DNA from: FEN-1219 sp035548835
GTDB taxonomy: Bacteria; Pseudomonadota; Gammaproteobacteria; Steroidobacterales; Rariloculaceae
Assembly (NCBI GenBank): GCA_035548835.1
Contig: DASZSB010000209.1
Location: 1 to 8,914 of the forward strand
Length of the DNA stretch: 8,914 nucleotides
Reading direction: 5' to 3'
Position numbers and translations under genes: made by a program. This document shows, piece after piece, positions 1 through 6,955 of the stretch; position 1 is the first letter of the stretch, and the number at the start of each line of letters is the position of its first letter. The notes beneath the pieces were generated by a model. The model worked only from the letters and a program-made list of their open reading frames with translations, ran no database searches and was not told the origin of the DNA.

Positions 1-337
1 CGTTGACCTCGGGCGAGCGGATGTACTCCGAGAGCACGTGCTCCATCTCGCGTGCGAGCTGCGTCGGCGTTTTGCCGACGGCTTCGATGTCCTCGATCAA
101 CGGAGTCGACACCTTGCCGTCCGGGCGCACGGGAACGGTCACCGACAGGTCCGGCTGGCCGAACACGAACACCTGGAGGCTGTCACCCGGACCGATCAGG
201 TAGGCGCTGCCGCTGGTGTCGGTCGATGAAGCCCGATCGTCGGAGCCCTGTGCGAGCGCGGCGCCAGCAGCCGTCAGCGAGAGTGCCAGCCAGACGATGC
301 GAAACAGAAATCGACACCGCGTGCGAACGTTGATCAT
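1..337 (-). CDS. XrtA-associated polysaccharide export protein (Wza/Poly_export family), N-terminal part
   Basis: This is an outer-membrane or periplasmic polysaccharide export protein; the family forms or gates the channel through which exopolysaccharide leaves the cell. Only the first 112 residues are inside the window, and the gene continues past the left edge. I translated it from the ATG at 337. A stop codon lies three codons upstream in frame, and AAGGGA sits 2 bases before the ATG, a rather short spacing. Residues 1-29 form a signal peptide: Arg-rich start, hydrophobic stretch, then AALA before Gln30. There is no lipobox cysteine after the hydrophobic stretch, so it looks like a signal peptidase I substrate, unlike E. 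coli Wza, which is a lipoprotein. From about residue 47 comes the Poly_export signature: YLIGPGDSLQV, then PDLS, VPVRPDGKVSTPL and GKTPTQLA. This pattern is typical of the export protein of PEP-CTERM systems. It follows prsT by 16 bases, so the two are probably co-transcribed. Confidence 0.88.
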   Translation of the reverse strand, partial: MINVRTRCRFLFRIVWLALSLTAAGAALAQGSDDRASSTDTSGSAYLIGPGDSLQVFVFGQPDLSVTVPVRPDGKVSTPLIEDIEAVGKTPTQLAREMEHVLSEYIRSPEVN

Positions 338-353
338 ATTCCCTTACACACGC

Positions 354-3095
354 CTATAGAGAGTCGTAGAGCTTCTGCGCAGCCGCGCGCTGTTCGAAGT
401 CCGCCCCCCGTGCGAGCACCTTGCCCAGCACGGAACGCGCTTCGGCAGCCTGCCCGGTTTTCACCAACGCTTCTGCCAAATGGTAATGGATTTCGGGGTT
501 CGAAGGAGCCAATTCTGCTGCGCGGCGCAGGTGTCCGACCGCATCGGCGGGCCGATCGCCGTTCAGCAGAATGAAGCCCAACGTGTCGAGTACCGCTGGA
601 TTGTCCGCCCGGATGGCGTTCGCCTGCTCGGCCAGCGCCAGAGCGCCCGGGCGACCGAGCCTCTGCGAGAGCCACGCGGCGTTGTTCAACGCGACCAGGT
701 TGTCGTGATCGAGCGCCAGAACCGATTCGAACCCCGCCAGCGCCGCGGCGTCCTGTCCGGCGTTTTGTAACAATGTTGCGCGCAGCAGCAATCCCGGCAC
801 GTGGCGCGGATTTGCCGTAAGCCACTGCTCCGTCGCCTTCAGCGCCTCCGCCGGCTGGCCCGCGAGCTGGCGTGCTTCGACCAGACGCGCCATGACCGCC
901 CAACTCGGCTCGCGCTCGAATGCAGCCGCAAGGCTGTCGGCCGCTGCCCCGTACTGGCGCGCCGCGGTACGCACTTCTGCATCCAGCACGTAGCCCGCGC
1001 TCTGTGCGGGATACTCGGCCTTCAACTCTGTCGCGATCGAAGCCGCTTCGCCGGCGTTACCGAGCCGCAGCTCGGCTTCGCCGAGCACGAAGCGCAGCGG
1101 CAGCGACTTCGGCGCCGAGGGCAGCATCTTGCGCAGCACGTCACGTGCGGACTCGGCCTGCCCTGCCGCGAGCTCGGCGCGGCCAAGCGCAAGCGTGATT
1201 CCGAGCCTGTCGGGCAACTTCGCGCTCGCCTGCCTGAGCAGGGTCGCGGCCTCCGAGGGGCGACCTTCGCCCAGAGCGAGCAGCCCGCGCACGGCTGCGA
1301 CCTCGGGACTGTCCGGCGCCAGCCTCGCCGCGGTATCGACCTCGCGTCTGGCGGCGACCAGATCTCCCTGGCGTATTCGCAGCTGAGCCAGCGCCAGACG
1401 CGGGGCAATGGACTGGGAGCGTTCCGCAGCCTGCTGCAGGTAGCGCGCGGCAGCGTCGAATTCGTTTCGCGCCGCGAGCAGCTCGGCGAGCCCGGTCAGC
1501 GCGCGAACGTTGTCCGGTTGCTGCTGAACCAGGCCGGACAGAAGGTCCTCTGCCTCCCGCGTACGGCCTTCGCGAACCCACGTGGCCGCGACGAGCATTC
1601 GTGCCGTGGAACCGCTGGTCTCGAGCTTGGCCGCTCGCTCGAACAGCTCGCGAGCACGCGTGTCATCGCCGCGGAATTGCGTGTAGATCGCGACAGCGGT
1701 CAAAGCGCGCGAATCCTCCGGAAACTGCGCGAGCAGATCCTGCGCCGCGGCGTCGTCCGCAGTGCCGTTGCGCACGTGGGCCATGAGCTTCAACATGCCG
1801 GCCTCGAGAGCCGCCGGACCGCCGCCGAGTGCATCCTTCAGCAGAGCCGAGGCGTCCGAATCGCGCCCGGCCAGGAGATACGCTCGCGCCAGCTCGAGCT
1901 TCAGCGCTTCGTTACCGGGATCCAGTGACGCCGCCTGTTGCAGATACAGCAGCCCCTGCCGCGTGTCGCCGGCCAGAACGCTTGCGACGCCGCTCAACAT
2001 TCCGATCTGGGGGTCTTCCGCCGCCGTGTCCGCGACGCCGCGCAACGTCGCCAGCGCAGCCTCGGGCCTCTGCTGGCGCAGGTGAGTTTCCGCGAGCAGC
2101 TTGATCGCCGCAGGATCGCCAGGCGACGTCGCGAGCACCGCCTGCAGCTGCTGCTCGGCCTGGCCGAAATTGCCGCGCGCCAGCTGGATGGCGCCGAGCA
2201 GCGCACGAAACTGCACCGTGTCGGGCGACGATCCGACCAACGGCTGGATCAGCGCGGCCGCCTCGTCGAACCGGCCGCGCCGATACTCGACCAGCCCCTT
2301 CATGTAGGACGTGAGCGCGGCCTGCGGTGCCGCCTGAGCGAGCCGCCTGGCCGTCACCTCGGCGGCCTCGAGATCGTTCGCTGCAAGCTGCACCTGCACC
2401 AGCGACAGCAGTGCCATCACCTCGCGCGTCGTCAGATGCGACGCATGGTACATGTCCGCAGCCCCCTGCAACGCCGCCGCGGCTTCCGGCAGGCGCTGCG
2501 TCCGGGCGAAGAGCTCCGCGCGTGCGGTCAGGATGGCTGGATCGCTGGAGCCGGAGCCGACGAGCTCGCGCTCGGCGCCGACCAGGTCGTTGCGCTGAAA
2601 CGCGATGCGCGCGCGCACGATCGTGGCGCGGGGGCCTGGCTCCGTGTTCTCGAGCGCCTGCTCGGCCTCAGCGGTGCGCCCGGCCGCCAGCAGCGCCTCG
2701 GCCCGCGTGACCCAATAGCGGGGATCCTTGCCGGTCGGCCGCGCGGCGTCGAGCACGGCCAGCGCCTTGTCGGGCTGCCGAGCGACTACGAGCGCCTCCG
2801 CCTCACCGGGCGCGATGGCGCTCGGGGCAACGCCGAGCGCTTGCGCGCGCTCGAAGTCCGCCAGTGCTGTCGTGTAGTCACCGATCGCAATGGCAATTTC
2901 CGCACGCAGTCGCCGCGCCTCGGGGTTGTCGGGCTGAACCTGAACGACATTGCTGACGCGGATTCCCGCTTCCGCATAGTCCTTGGCCTCGAACCGGGCA
3001 GTCGCGGTCGCGAGCTCGGTTTTCGGATCGATCCGCCCGCAGGAAGCCACCAGCAGCGCGCCCAGGAGGCCCGCACACACGACGTAACGGCTCAT
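354..3095 (-). CDS. prsT: PEP-CTERM system TPR-repeat lipoprotein PrsT
   Basis: This 913-residue protein matches PrsT, the long TPR lipoprotein found with XrtA in exopolysaccharide loci; its biochemical role is not established. Residues 1-18 form a lipoprotein signal peptide, with lipobox V16-A17-S18 before Cys19. The rest, about 24-910, is an array of degenerate tetratricopeptide repeats (alternating helices rich in A, L, E and R, with recurring P-[DG]-[ND] turns such as QPDNPEARRL, DPGNEALKL, APSNPEIHYHL). Gly20 and Arg21 follow the lipid-modified Cys, with no Asp at position +2, which would favour outer-membrane sorting under the E. coli rule. The array is presumably periplasmic and a scaffold for protein partners, but that is inference. 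Its ATG overlaps the xrtA stop as ATGA, so translation is probably coupled; GGAGG lies 10 bases upstream. The length fits a complete family member, and no frameshift is visible. Long frames opposite it on the plus strand are shadows. Confidence 0.93.
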   Translation of the reverse strand: MSRYVVCAGLLGALLVASCGRIDPKTELATATARFEAKDYAEAGIRVSNVVQVQPDNPEARRLRAEIAIAIGDYTTALADFERAQALGVAPSAIAPGEAEALVVARQPDKALAVLDAARPTGKDPRYWVTRAEALLAAGRTAEAEQALENTEPGPRATIVRARIAFQRNDLVGAERELVGSGSSDPAILTARAELFARTQRLPEAAAALQGAADMYHASHLTTREVMALLSLVQVQLAANDLEAAEVTARRLAQAAPQAALTSYMKGLVEYRRGRFDEAAALIQPLVGSSPDTVQFRALLGAIQLARGNFGQAEQQLQAVLATSPGDPAAIKLLAETHLRQQRPEAALATLRGVADTAAEDPQIGMLSGVASVLAGDTRQGLLYLQQAASLDPGNEALKLELARAYLLAGRDSDASALLKDALGGGPAALEAGMLKLMAHVRNGTADDAAAQDLLAQFPEDSRALTAVAIYTQFRGDDTRARELFERAAKLETSGSTARMLVAATWVREGRTREAEDLLSGLVQQQPDNVRALTGLAELLAARNEFDAAARYLQQAAERSQSIAPRLALAQLRIRQGDLVAARREVDTAARLAPDSPEVAAVRGLLALGEGRPSEAATLLRQASAKLPDRLGITLALGRAELAAGQAESARDVLRKMLPSAPKSLPLRFVLGEAELRLGNAGEAASIATELKAEYPAQSAGYVLDAEVRTAARQYGAAADSLAAAFEREPSWAVMARLVEARQLAGQPAEALKATEQWLTANPRHVPGLLLRATLLQNAGQDAAALAGFESVLALDHDNLVALNNAAWLSQRLGRPGALALAEQANAIRADNPAVLDTLGFILLNGDRPADAVGHLRRAAELAPSNPEIHYHLAEALVKTGQAAEARSVLGKVLARGADFEQRAAAQKLYDSL

Positions 3096-4693
3096 CGGGC
3101 GCCAGCCTCCACGCGACGAACCGCCGCGACACTCAGGGGATGGGTCATCCGCTCGTAGAACAGCTCCGCGGCCGAAGCGGCGTAACCGGAAAGCGAGGAA
3201 CGCGCACTACTGCAGTCGTGCCGGCACGCGGCCGTCAGCACCAGCGCCTGTGCGTCGTAACGTCCGAGCAGCGCGCCTCTCACCTGCAGCCACTTGGCCA
3301 TGAGACTCCCCGAGGTCAGCTCCCCCGCAATGCGCATTCCCACCCATACGAGGCGCCGCTGCCCGGCGTCGGGATCCTGGACTTCCAGCTCCTGAAACGG
3401 GAGCCGGCGTCCCGTCTGCGACTTCACCTCGACACGCGCGCGTGCCACGACGGTCGCAGACATGCCCGCGGGGTAATTGTCCGCGAATACCACCTCGTGC
3501 TGCTGCTGCTGCGCCGGGTAATCGACCATATAGGCGCCGACGCGCGCGACGCCGTCGGAATACCACCCGGCCACCTCGGCCGCCTGCCCGACGTAGGCCG
3601 GCGTGCGCGCATCCTGCCAGTCGGCGACGCGCGTCCACCCTGCGACGTTGGGCTCCGTCAGCGCGACGGCACCCCCCGCGGGCGTGCTCCCCGCCACCCG
3701 ATGATTCAGCGCAATCCCTGCCGCCAGCAACAGCATGCACGACGCATAGGCCGCGAGGCTTCCGGGCCCCACGGGCGCGGCGGACACCGTGCGGGGGATG
3801 GCGTCGCCGCCGCCGGGCCCGGTCACGGGGGACAACCGCCGGTTCAGCAGGAACAAAGGCACCATGCCCACCATGAACACGACCCAGCCGAAGTTCGTGT
3901 GACTGGTGACGATCAGGTAGTTCTGCATCTGCGAGTAGTGCCCCACGAGCACCATCGCGAACACGCGCACCCAGTTACTGAACAGGCCGAGCGCGAGGCC
4001 AAGCAGCGTTAGCAGCACGGCGACTCCCAGGCGGTGTCGCTGCACCAGCGCCACGAAGCCGGCCAACGCCAGCGCCACGACTGCGTAGCGCAGGCCCGCA
4101 CAACCGCCGGCGACCTCGATCGTCCCGCTCGGCAGATGAATCAGGTTGCCCTCGATGAACGCCGGCACCGTCGACATCCGGATCCAGACGGATACGACTG
4201 CCACCGTCAGCTTCTGCAGCGTTCCGAGCGCAAGATCCCATATCGGAATGGCGGCGTACAGGTATGCCAAGGCTGGCAGCAGCCGGCGTGCCGTGACCGC
4301 TCCCGCGACGGCCCACACGCCGGCCATCCACAGTGCCGGGAACGGCGCGTACACGAGGGGCAACGTCGTCGACGCATGCCCCGCGACCATGATCAGCATG
4401 ACGAGCGCGAGACACGCCATGCCCACCCAACTCGGCTGCAACGGTTCGAGCGGGGCCCGCCGCACCTCGCGGAACACGAGGAAACCGCTGAGGGCGAGCA
4501 CGAGCCAGCCGTGCGAGTAATCGACGCCATCGACCCACTCGACGTTCAGCAGGCGCAGCGTGGGGAGGCTGAACCAGAGCAGCAGCGCGGCTCCAAGCAC
4601 GACCACCAGGGCTGCGAGACCCGGTGGGAGCGTGACCGCCTGGGGCATACGCGCAGGAATCGCGGCGACGCCATCGACTCGTACCTCTTTCAA
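3092..4693 (-). CDS. xrtA: Exosortase A with fused C-terminal EpsI domain
   Basis: XrtA is an inner-membrane cysteine transpeptidase-like enzyme that recognises C-terminal PEP-CTERM sorting signals and processes secreted proteins. The predicted protein has 533 residues. Hydrophobic segments lie at about 26-43, 61-75, 90-106, 117-134, 138-158, 203-218, 222-238, 268-283 and 313-330. The expected catalytic residues are Cys198 in GGCAGLRY, Arg243 in SNWVRV and His265 in SHTNFGWVVF. Residues about 340-515 form an EpsI (DUF3485) domain with GWYSDG, DYPAQQQQHEVV and the RRLVWVGM strand. Such fusions are known for XrtA. The open frame runs upstream to 4996, inside prsK, but I chose the TTG at 4693 because GGAGGT lies 9 bases before it. 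The sequence between 4996 and 4693 looks non-coding (Arg-, Pro- and Cys-rich, no conserved pattern). An ATG at 4651 is possible but has no good ribosome site. The stop overlaps the prsT start as ATGA. Confidence 0.92.
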   Translation of the reverse strand: MKEVRVDGVAAIPARMPQAVTLPPGLAALVVVLGAALLLWFSLPTLRLLNVEWVDGVDYSHGWLVLALSGFLVFREVRRAPLEPLQPSWVGMACLALVMLIMVAGHASTTLPLVYAPFPALWMAGVWAVAGAVTARRLLPALAYLYAAIPIWDLALGTLQKLTVAVVSVWIRMSTVPAFIEGNLIHLPSGTIEVAGGCAGLRYAVVALALAGFVALVQRHRLGVAVLLTLLGLALGLFSNWVRVFAMVLVGHYSQMQNYLIVTSHTNFGWVVFMVGMVPLFLLNRRLSPVTGPGGGDAIPRTVSAAPVGPGSLAAYASCMLLLAAGIALNHRVAGSTPAGGAVALTEPNVAGWTRVADWQDARTPAYVGQAAEVAGWYSDGVARVGAYMVDYPAQQQQHEVVFADNYPAGMSATVVARARVEVKSQTGRRLPFQELEVQDPDAGQRRLVWVGMRIAGELTSGSLMAKWLQVRGALLGRYDAQALVLTAACRHDCSSARSSLSGYAASAAELFYERMTHPLSVAAVRRVEAGAR

Positions 4694-4713
4694 GGCTAAG
4701 CCACCTCCAAAAG
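4693..4713 (-). promoter_or_regulatory. Ribosome binding site that fixes the TTG start of xrtA
   Basis: On the minus strand, GGAGGT (complement of 4703-4708) is followed by a 9-base gap and then TTG at 4693. This is the strongest Shine-Dalgarno match near the start of the membrane protein, and no ATG in the same frame has a comparable one. It supports a TTG start over the longer frame beginning at 4996. The choice rests on motif and spacing only. Confidence 0.7.
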
Positions 4714-4907
4714 CTCGGATGCCGGGTACCACGGCGGCCGCCGGCTCACGGCGCCACCCGCAGGTCCTTCGTGAATTCCGCAAAGCCCTGAATTCTACGG
4801 TCGGCCCCGGGGTCTTGCACGGACACACTCGACACTCTTTGTGACGTGTGTCCGGCCCCCGGCGGACACTCTCCCGCCCCGGCGATGCATGTGTGCGGGA
4901 GCTACCC
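4694..4907. other. prsK-xrtA intergenic leader with repeat arms
   Basis: This 214-base gap is the longest gene-free stretch in a locus whose other gene junctions are 16 bases or less. On the minus strand it holds, in order: the distal arm of a hairpin over the prsK stop; three complementary GTGTCCG/CGGACAC arms; two TGAATTC copies 17 bases apart; and the strong xrtA ribosome site. I saw no sigma-54 -24/-12 element (GG, 10 bases, GC in a TGGCAC-TTGC context) and no convincing sigma-70 promoter. TAGAAT at 4798-4793 resembles a -10 but has no good -35. The spacing and structure suggest regulation of xrtA separate from prsK. Confidence 0.5.
4820..4869 (-). repeat. Three-arm inverted repeat (GTGTCCG family) in xrtA leader
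   Basis: Plus-strand arms are CGGACACAC (4820-4828), GTGTGTCCG (4846-4854) and CGGACAC (4863-4869). The middle arm is perfectly complementary to the first over 9 bases (17-base loop) and to the third over 7 bases (8-base loop). An extra GACAC copy lies at 4831-4835. In the xrtA leader RNA the two hairpins would exclude each other; in DNA the same arms could be an operator. The complementarity is seen directly; the function is inference. Confidence 0.6.
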
Positions 4908-4921
4908 TCAGGCAGCTCCCG
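4896..4921 (-). terminator. Hairpin over the prsK stop codon, no U tract
   Basis: An 8-base perfect inverted repeat, CGGGAGCT (4896-4903) and AGCTCCCG (4914-4921), has a 10-base loop holding the prsK TGA stop. No run of T follows in the minus-strand direction, so it is not a classical intrinsic terminator. It may weaken read-through, protect an mRNA end, or have no role. Confidence 0.35.
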
Positions 4922-6941
4922 GAAGCCGGATAATGAAGGTGGTACCGGCACCCGGCCTGCTGCGAACTTCGAGCTCGCCTCCGGCCCGCCGCACAACGTG
5001 ACGCGCCTGGTAGGCCCCGATCCCCATGCCGGAAGCGCCCTTCGTGGTGTCGAAGGGCCTGAACAGTCGATCGCGGATGAACGCGCCGTCCATGCCGCTG
5101 CCCGTGTCGGTTACGGCGATCACGACCTCACCCGCAGCACCCTGCTCGACCCCCACCTTGATATGACCGTCAGCGGGTGTTGCGTCCTGGGCGTTGCGAA
5201 TCAGGTGCAGCAGCACGCTGGCAAGCTCATCCCGATCCATGCGCACCCAGACGGCCTGAGTCCGCAGCTCGATCTGCGGGACCGGCTGCCGGTCAGCGCA
5301 TTGGGAACGCACCTCCATCAGCAGCTTCGATACGTCGACGCGCCCCACCGCGGGCCGCGTGCGCGAGGCCGCGGTCAGCCGCTCGAGAACCTTCTTGATG
5401 CGCTGCGTTCCGCCACGAATCGTGCCGAACGCATCGTCGATGAAATCCGCGCGATGGCGAAACCGCTGCGCATTCGCGAGCACCAGCTCCTGTTCGGCCA
5501 CGATGTTCTTCAGGTCGTGCATCAGGAACGCCGAGAGGCGGCTCAGCGCCTCGAACTGGCGAGTCTCGGTCAGCTTCTCCTGCACCATTGCCTGCGTGAG
5601 CACGGTGGCCACCTGGCGACCCGCAGTCTTCAGAATGTCGTGATCCTCGAAGTTCAACGATCGAAGGCCGGCCGGCTTGCCGAGCTGCACGAAGCCCTGC
5701 AGATGCCCCTGCAGCTGCAACGGCACGATCAAGGCATTGCGCGGCAACACGCCGTCCGCCGGATCGCCGAACGCATTGCGGTAGCGATCCGGTGCCTGCG
5801 CGTACTCCTCGCTGTCGATGACCCAACCGGTCGAGCGCAGGAACGCAATCAGCGGATGATCCTGCGCGAACTGCACCTGCAGCGGCTGGCCGTTGGCCAA
5901 CGAGACCAGCCACTCGTAGCGCTCCTCCCGCTCGACCCACAGATGCCCCTGCTCGCTGCCGATGATGCGGGCCAGCCCCTCGAGACCGCTGGCCGCAGAC
6001 TGCTGCAGATCGCCGGTGCGCGACAGACTCTCCGTCAGCCGCAACCACGCCTCGCGGTAGTCGTATTTGGTGCGATAGAAATTCTTGACGAGGAAGACCT
6101 TGAGGCGCCGGCGAATGCCGGCCGAGAACAACACGACGAACAGCACGGCGGCCCCGGCCGCAAGAAACAGCAGATCGAGCGGTACTCCCCACTCCCTTCC
6201 CAGCGCCCGCATGACATAGGCCACGACGCCCATCGCAAGCAGGTAACTGCCCACCGCGAGCAGGCTGGCCGTGTAGAACACGACGTGCCGGGAGACGAAC
6301 GGCTCGCGATCCCACCCCGACTGACGCGTCGCGCCCAGCACCAGCACCGGCGCGAGCACGGCGTTCGCGAGGCCGCGCAGCGTCCAGAACAGCGGATCGA
6401 GGCCGCCGAGCAGCGCGGCGTGCGCAAACACGAACAGATCGAAGGCGACTATCCCTCCCGCGGCGAGGCACAGGAGTTGGAGCTGCTGCCGCGCCTCCCC
6501 GTGCGCGTTTCTGTACACCTGCTCGAGCGCCACGAGGCCGACCAGCGTCATCAGCACGAGCGCCGGATAGTTGAGCCAGCCCGCCCCCACGACCTCGCCA
6601 ATCGGTAACGAGGCGAGGATCGCCGTGGCGCCGGCCGCGGCCGAGGCGCCAAGGAGCCATACGCGCGCCACCCGCGACCCGAGCCAGCACAGCACGCAGA
6701 ACGTCCATACCAGCAGATGCAGTGCGTCGAGCCCGAGCAACGCAGCCGGCGCGAGCTGCAAGGACAACAGCGACGCGAGCAGCACGGACGCCCACAGGCA
6801 CGACACCGCGACGGCGGCCGCCAGCGCGCCCGAGCGGATGTTCCGGGGGCGCCCCACCAGCAGGAGGATCGTCGCAACGCCGTACGCCAGCGCCGCGCCG
6901 CCGTAGCCGATGATGCCGATCCAGAAGGTGGATGTCGTCAA
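4908..6941 (-). CDS. prsK: PEP-CTERM system sensor histidine kinase PrsK
   Basis: PrsK is an inner-membrane histidine kinase that works with the sigma-54 response regulator PrsR to control PEP-CTERM and exopolysaccharide genes; its signal is unknown. The 677-residue protein starts with about nine hydrophobic segments (8-28, 38-60, 66-86, 92-113, 122-141, 155-176, 185-205, 220-243, 252-274). A GAF-like sensor region at about 300-455 contains LPRNALIVPLQLQG and GFVQLG. The kinase core follows: phospho-acceptor His475 in FLMHDLKNIVAEQ, N-box H579-LIRNAQDA with Asn583, G1 box DTGSGM (612-617), F-box LFRPFDTTK (626-634) and G2 box GASGMGIGAY (635-644). All catalytic boxes look intact. No receiver domain is fused. 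The start is the TTG at 6941, 14 bases after the ugd stop, with GAGG rather far upstream (12 bases); no ATG near the N-terminus fits, and FWIGIIGYGGAALAY is a normal family beginning. The expected partner gene prsR is not beside it. Confidence 0.94.
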   Translation of the reverse strand: MTTSTFWIGIIGYGGAALAYGVATILLLVGRPRNIRSGALAAAVAVSCLWASVLLASLLSLQLAPAALLGLDALHLLVWTFCVLCWLGSRVARVWLLGASAAAGATAILASLPIGEVVGAGWLNYPALVLMTLVGLVALEQVYRNAHGEARQQLQLLCLAAGGIVAFDLFVFAHAALLGGLDPLFWTLRGLANAVLAPVLVLGATRQSGWDREPFVSRHVVFYTASLLAVGSYLLAMGVVAYVMRALGREWGVPLDLLFLAAGAAVLFVVLFSAGIRRRLKVFLVKNFYRTKYDYREAWLRLTESLSRTGDLQQSAASGLEGLARIIGSEQGHLWVEREERYEWLVSLANGQPLQVQFAQDHPLIAFLRSTGWVIDSEEYAQAPDRYRNAFGDPADGVLPRNALIVPLQLQGHLQGFVQLGKPAGLRSLNFEDHDILKTAGRQVATVLTQAMVQEKLTETRQFEALSRLSAFLMHDLKNIVAEQELVLANAQRFRHRADFIDDAFGTIRGGTQRIKKVLERLTAASRTRPAVGRVDVSKLLMEVRSQCADRQPVPQIELRTQAVWVRMDRDELASVLLHLIRNAQDATPADGHIKVGVEQGAAGEVVIAVTDTGSGMDGAFIRDRLFRPFDTTKGASGMGIGAYQARHVVRRAGGELEVRSRPGAGTTFIIRLPGAA

Positions 6942-6955
6942 GCGACCGGGGTGCC

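Noticed and set aside
1938..3158. Long plus-strand open frames opposite prsT, this one and another at 801-1928
   Set aside because: Both are antisense to the TPR protein, with composition typical of complementary frames and no domain.
4795..4890. 31-residue minus-strand reading frame in the xrtA leader, a possible leader peptide
   Set aside because: It overlaps the repeat arms, but it has no good ribosome site, is Arg/Gly-rich as expected by chance, and has no run of regulatory codons.
4694..4907. Sigma-54 promoter upstream of xrtA, expected if PrsR controls it
   Set aside because: Scanning GG-N10-GC positions on the minus strand between the repeats and the start found no match in a TGGCAC-TTGC context.
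4694..4996. N-terminal extension of xrtA to 4996
   Set aside because: It would overlap prsK, is Arg/Pro/Cys-rich without hydrophobic or conserved pattern, and a perfect GGAGGT precedes the TTG at 4693.
4848..6608. 586-codon plus-strand open frame opposite prsK
   Set aside because: It mirrors the prsK coding strand, has an Arg/His/Gln-rich composition without recognisable domains, and prsK has intact kinase motifs. It is a high-GC shadow frame.
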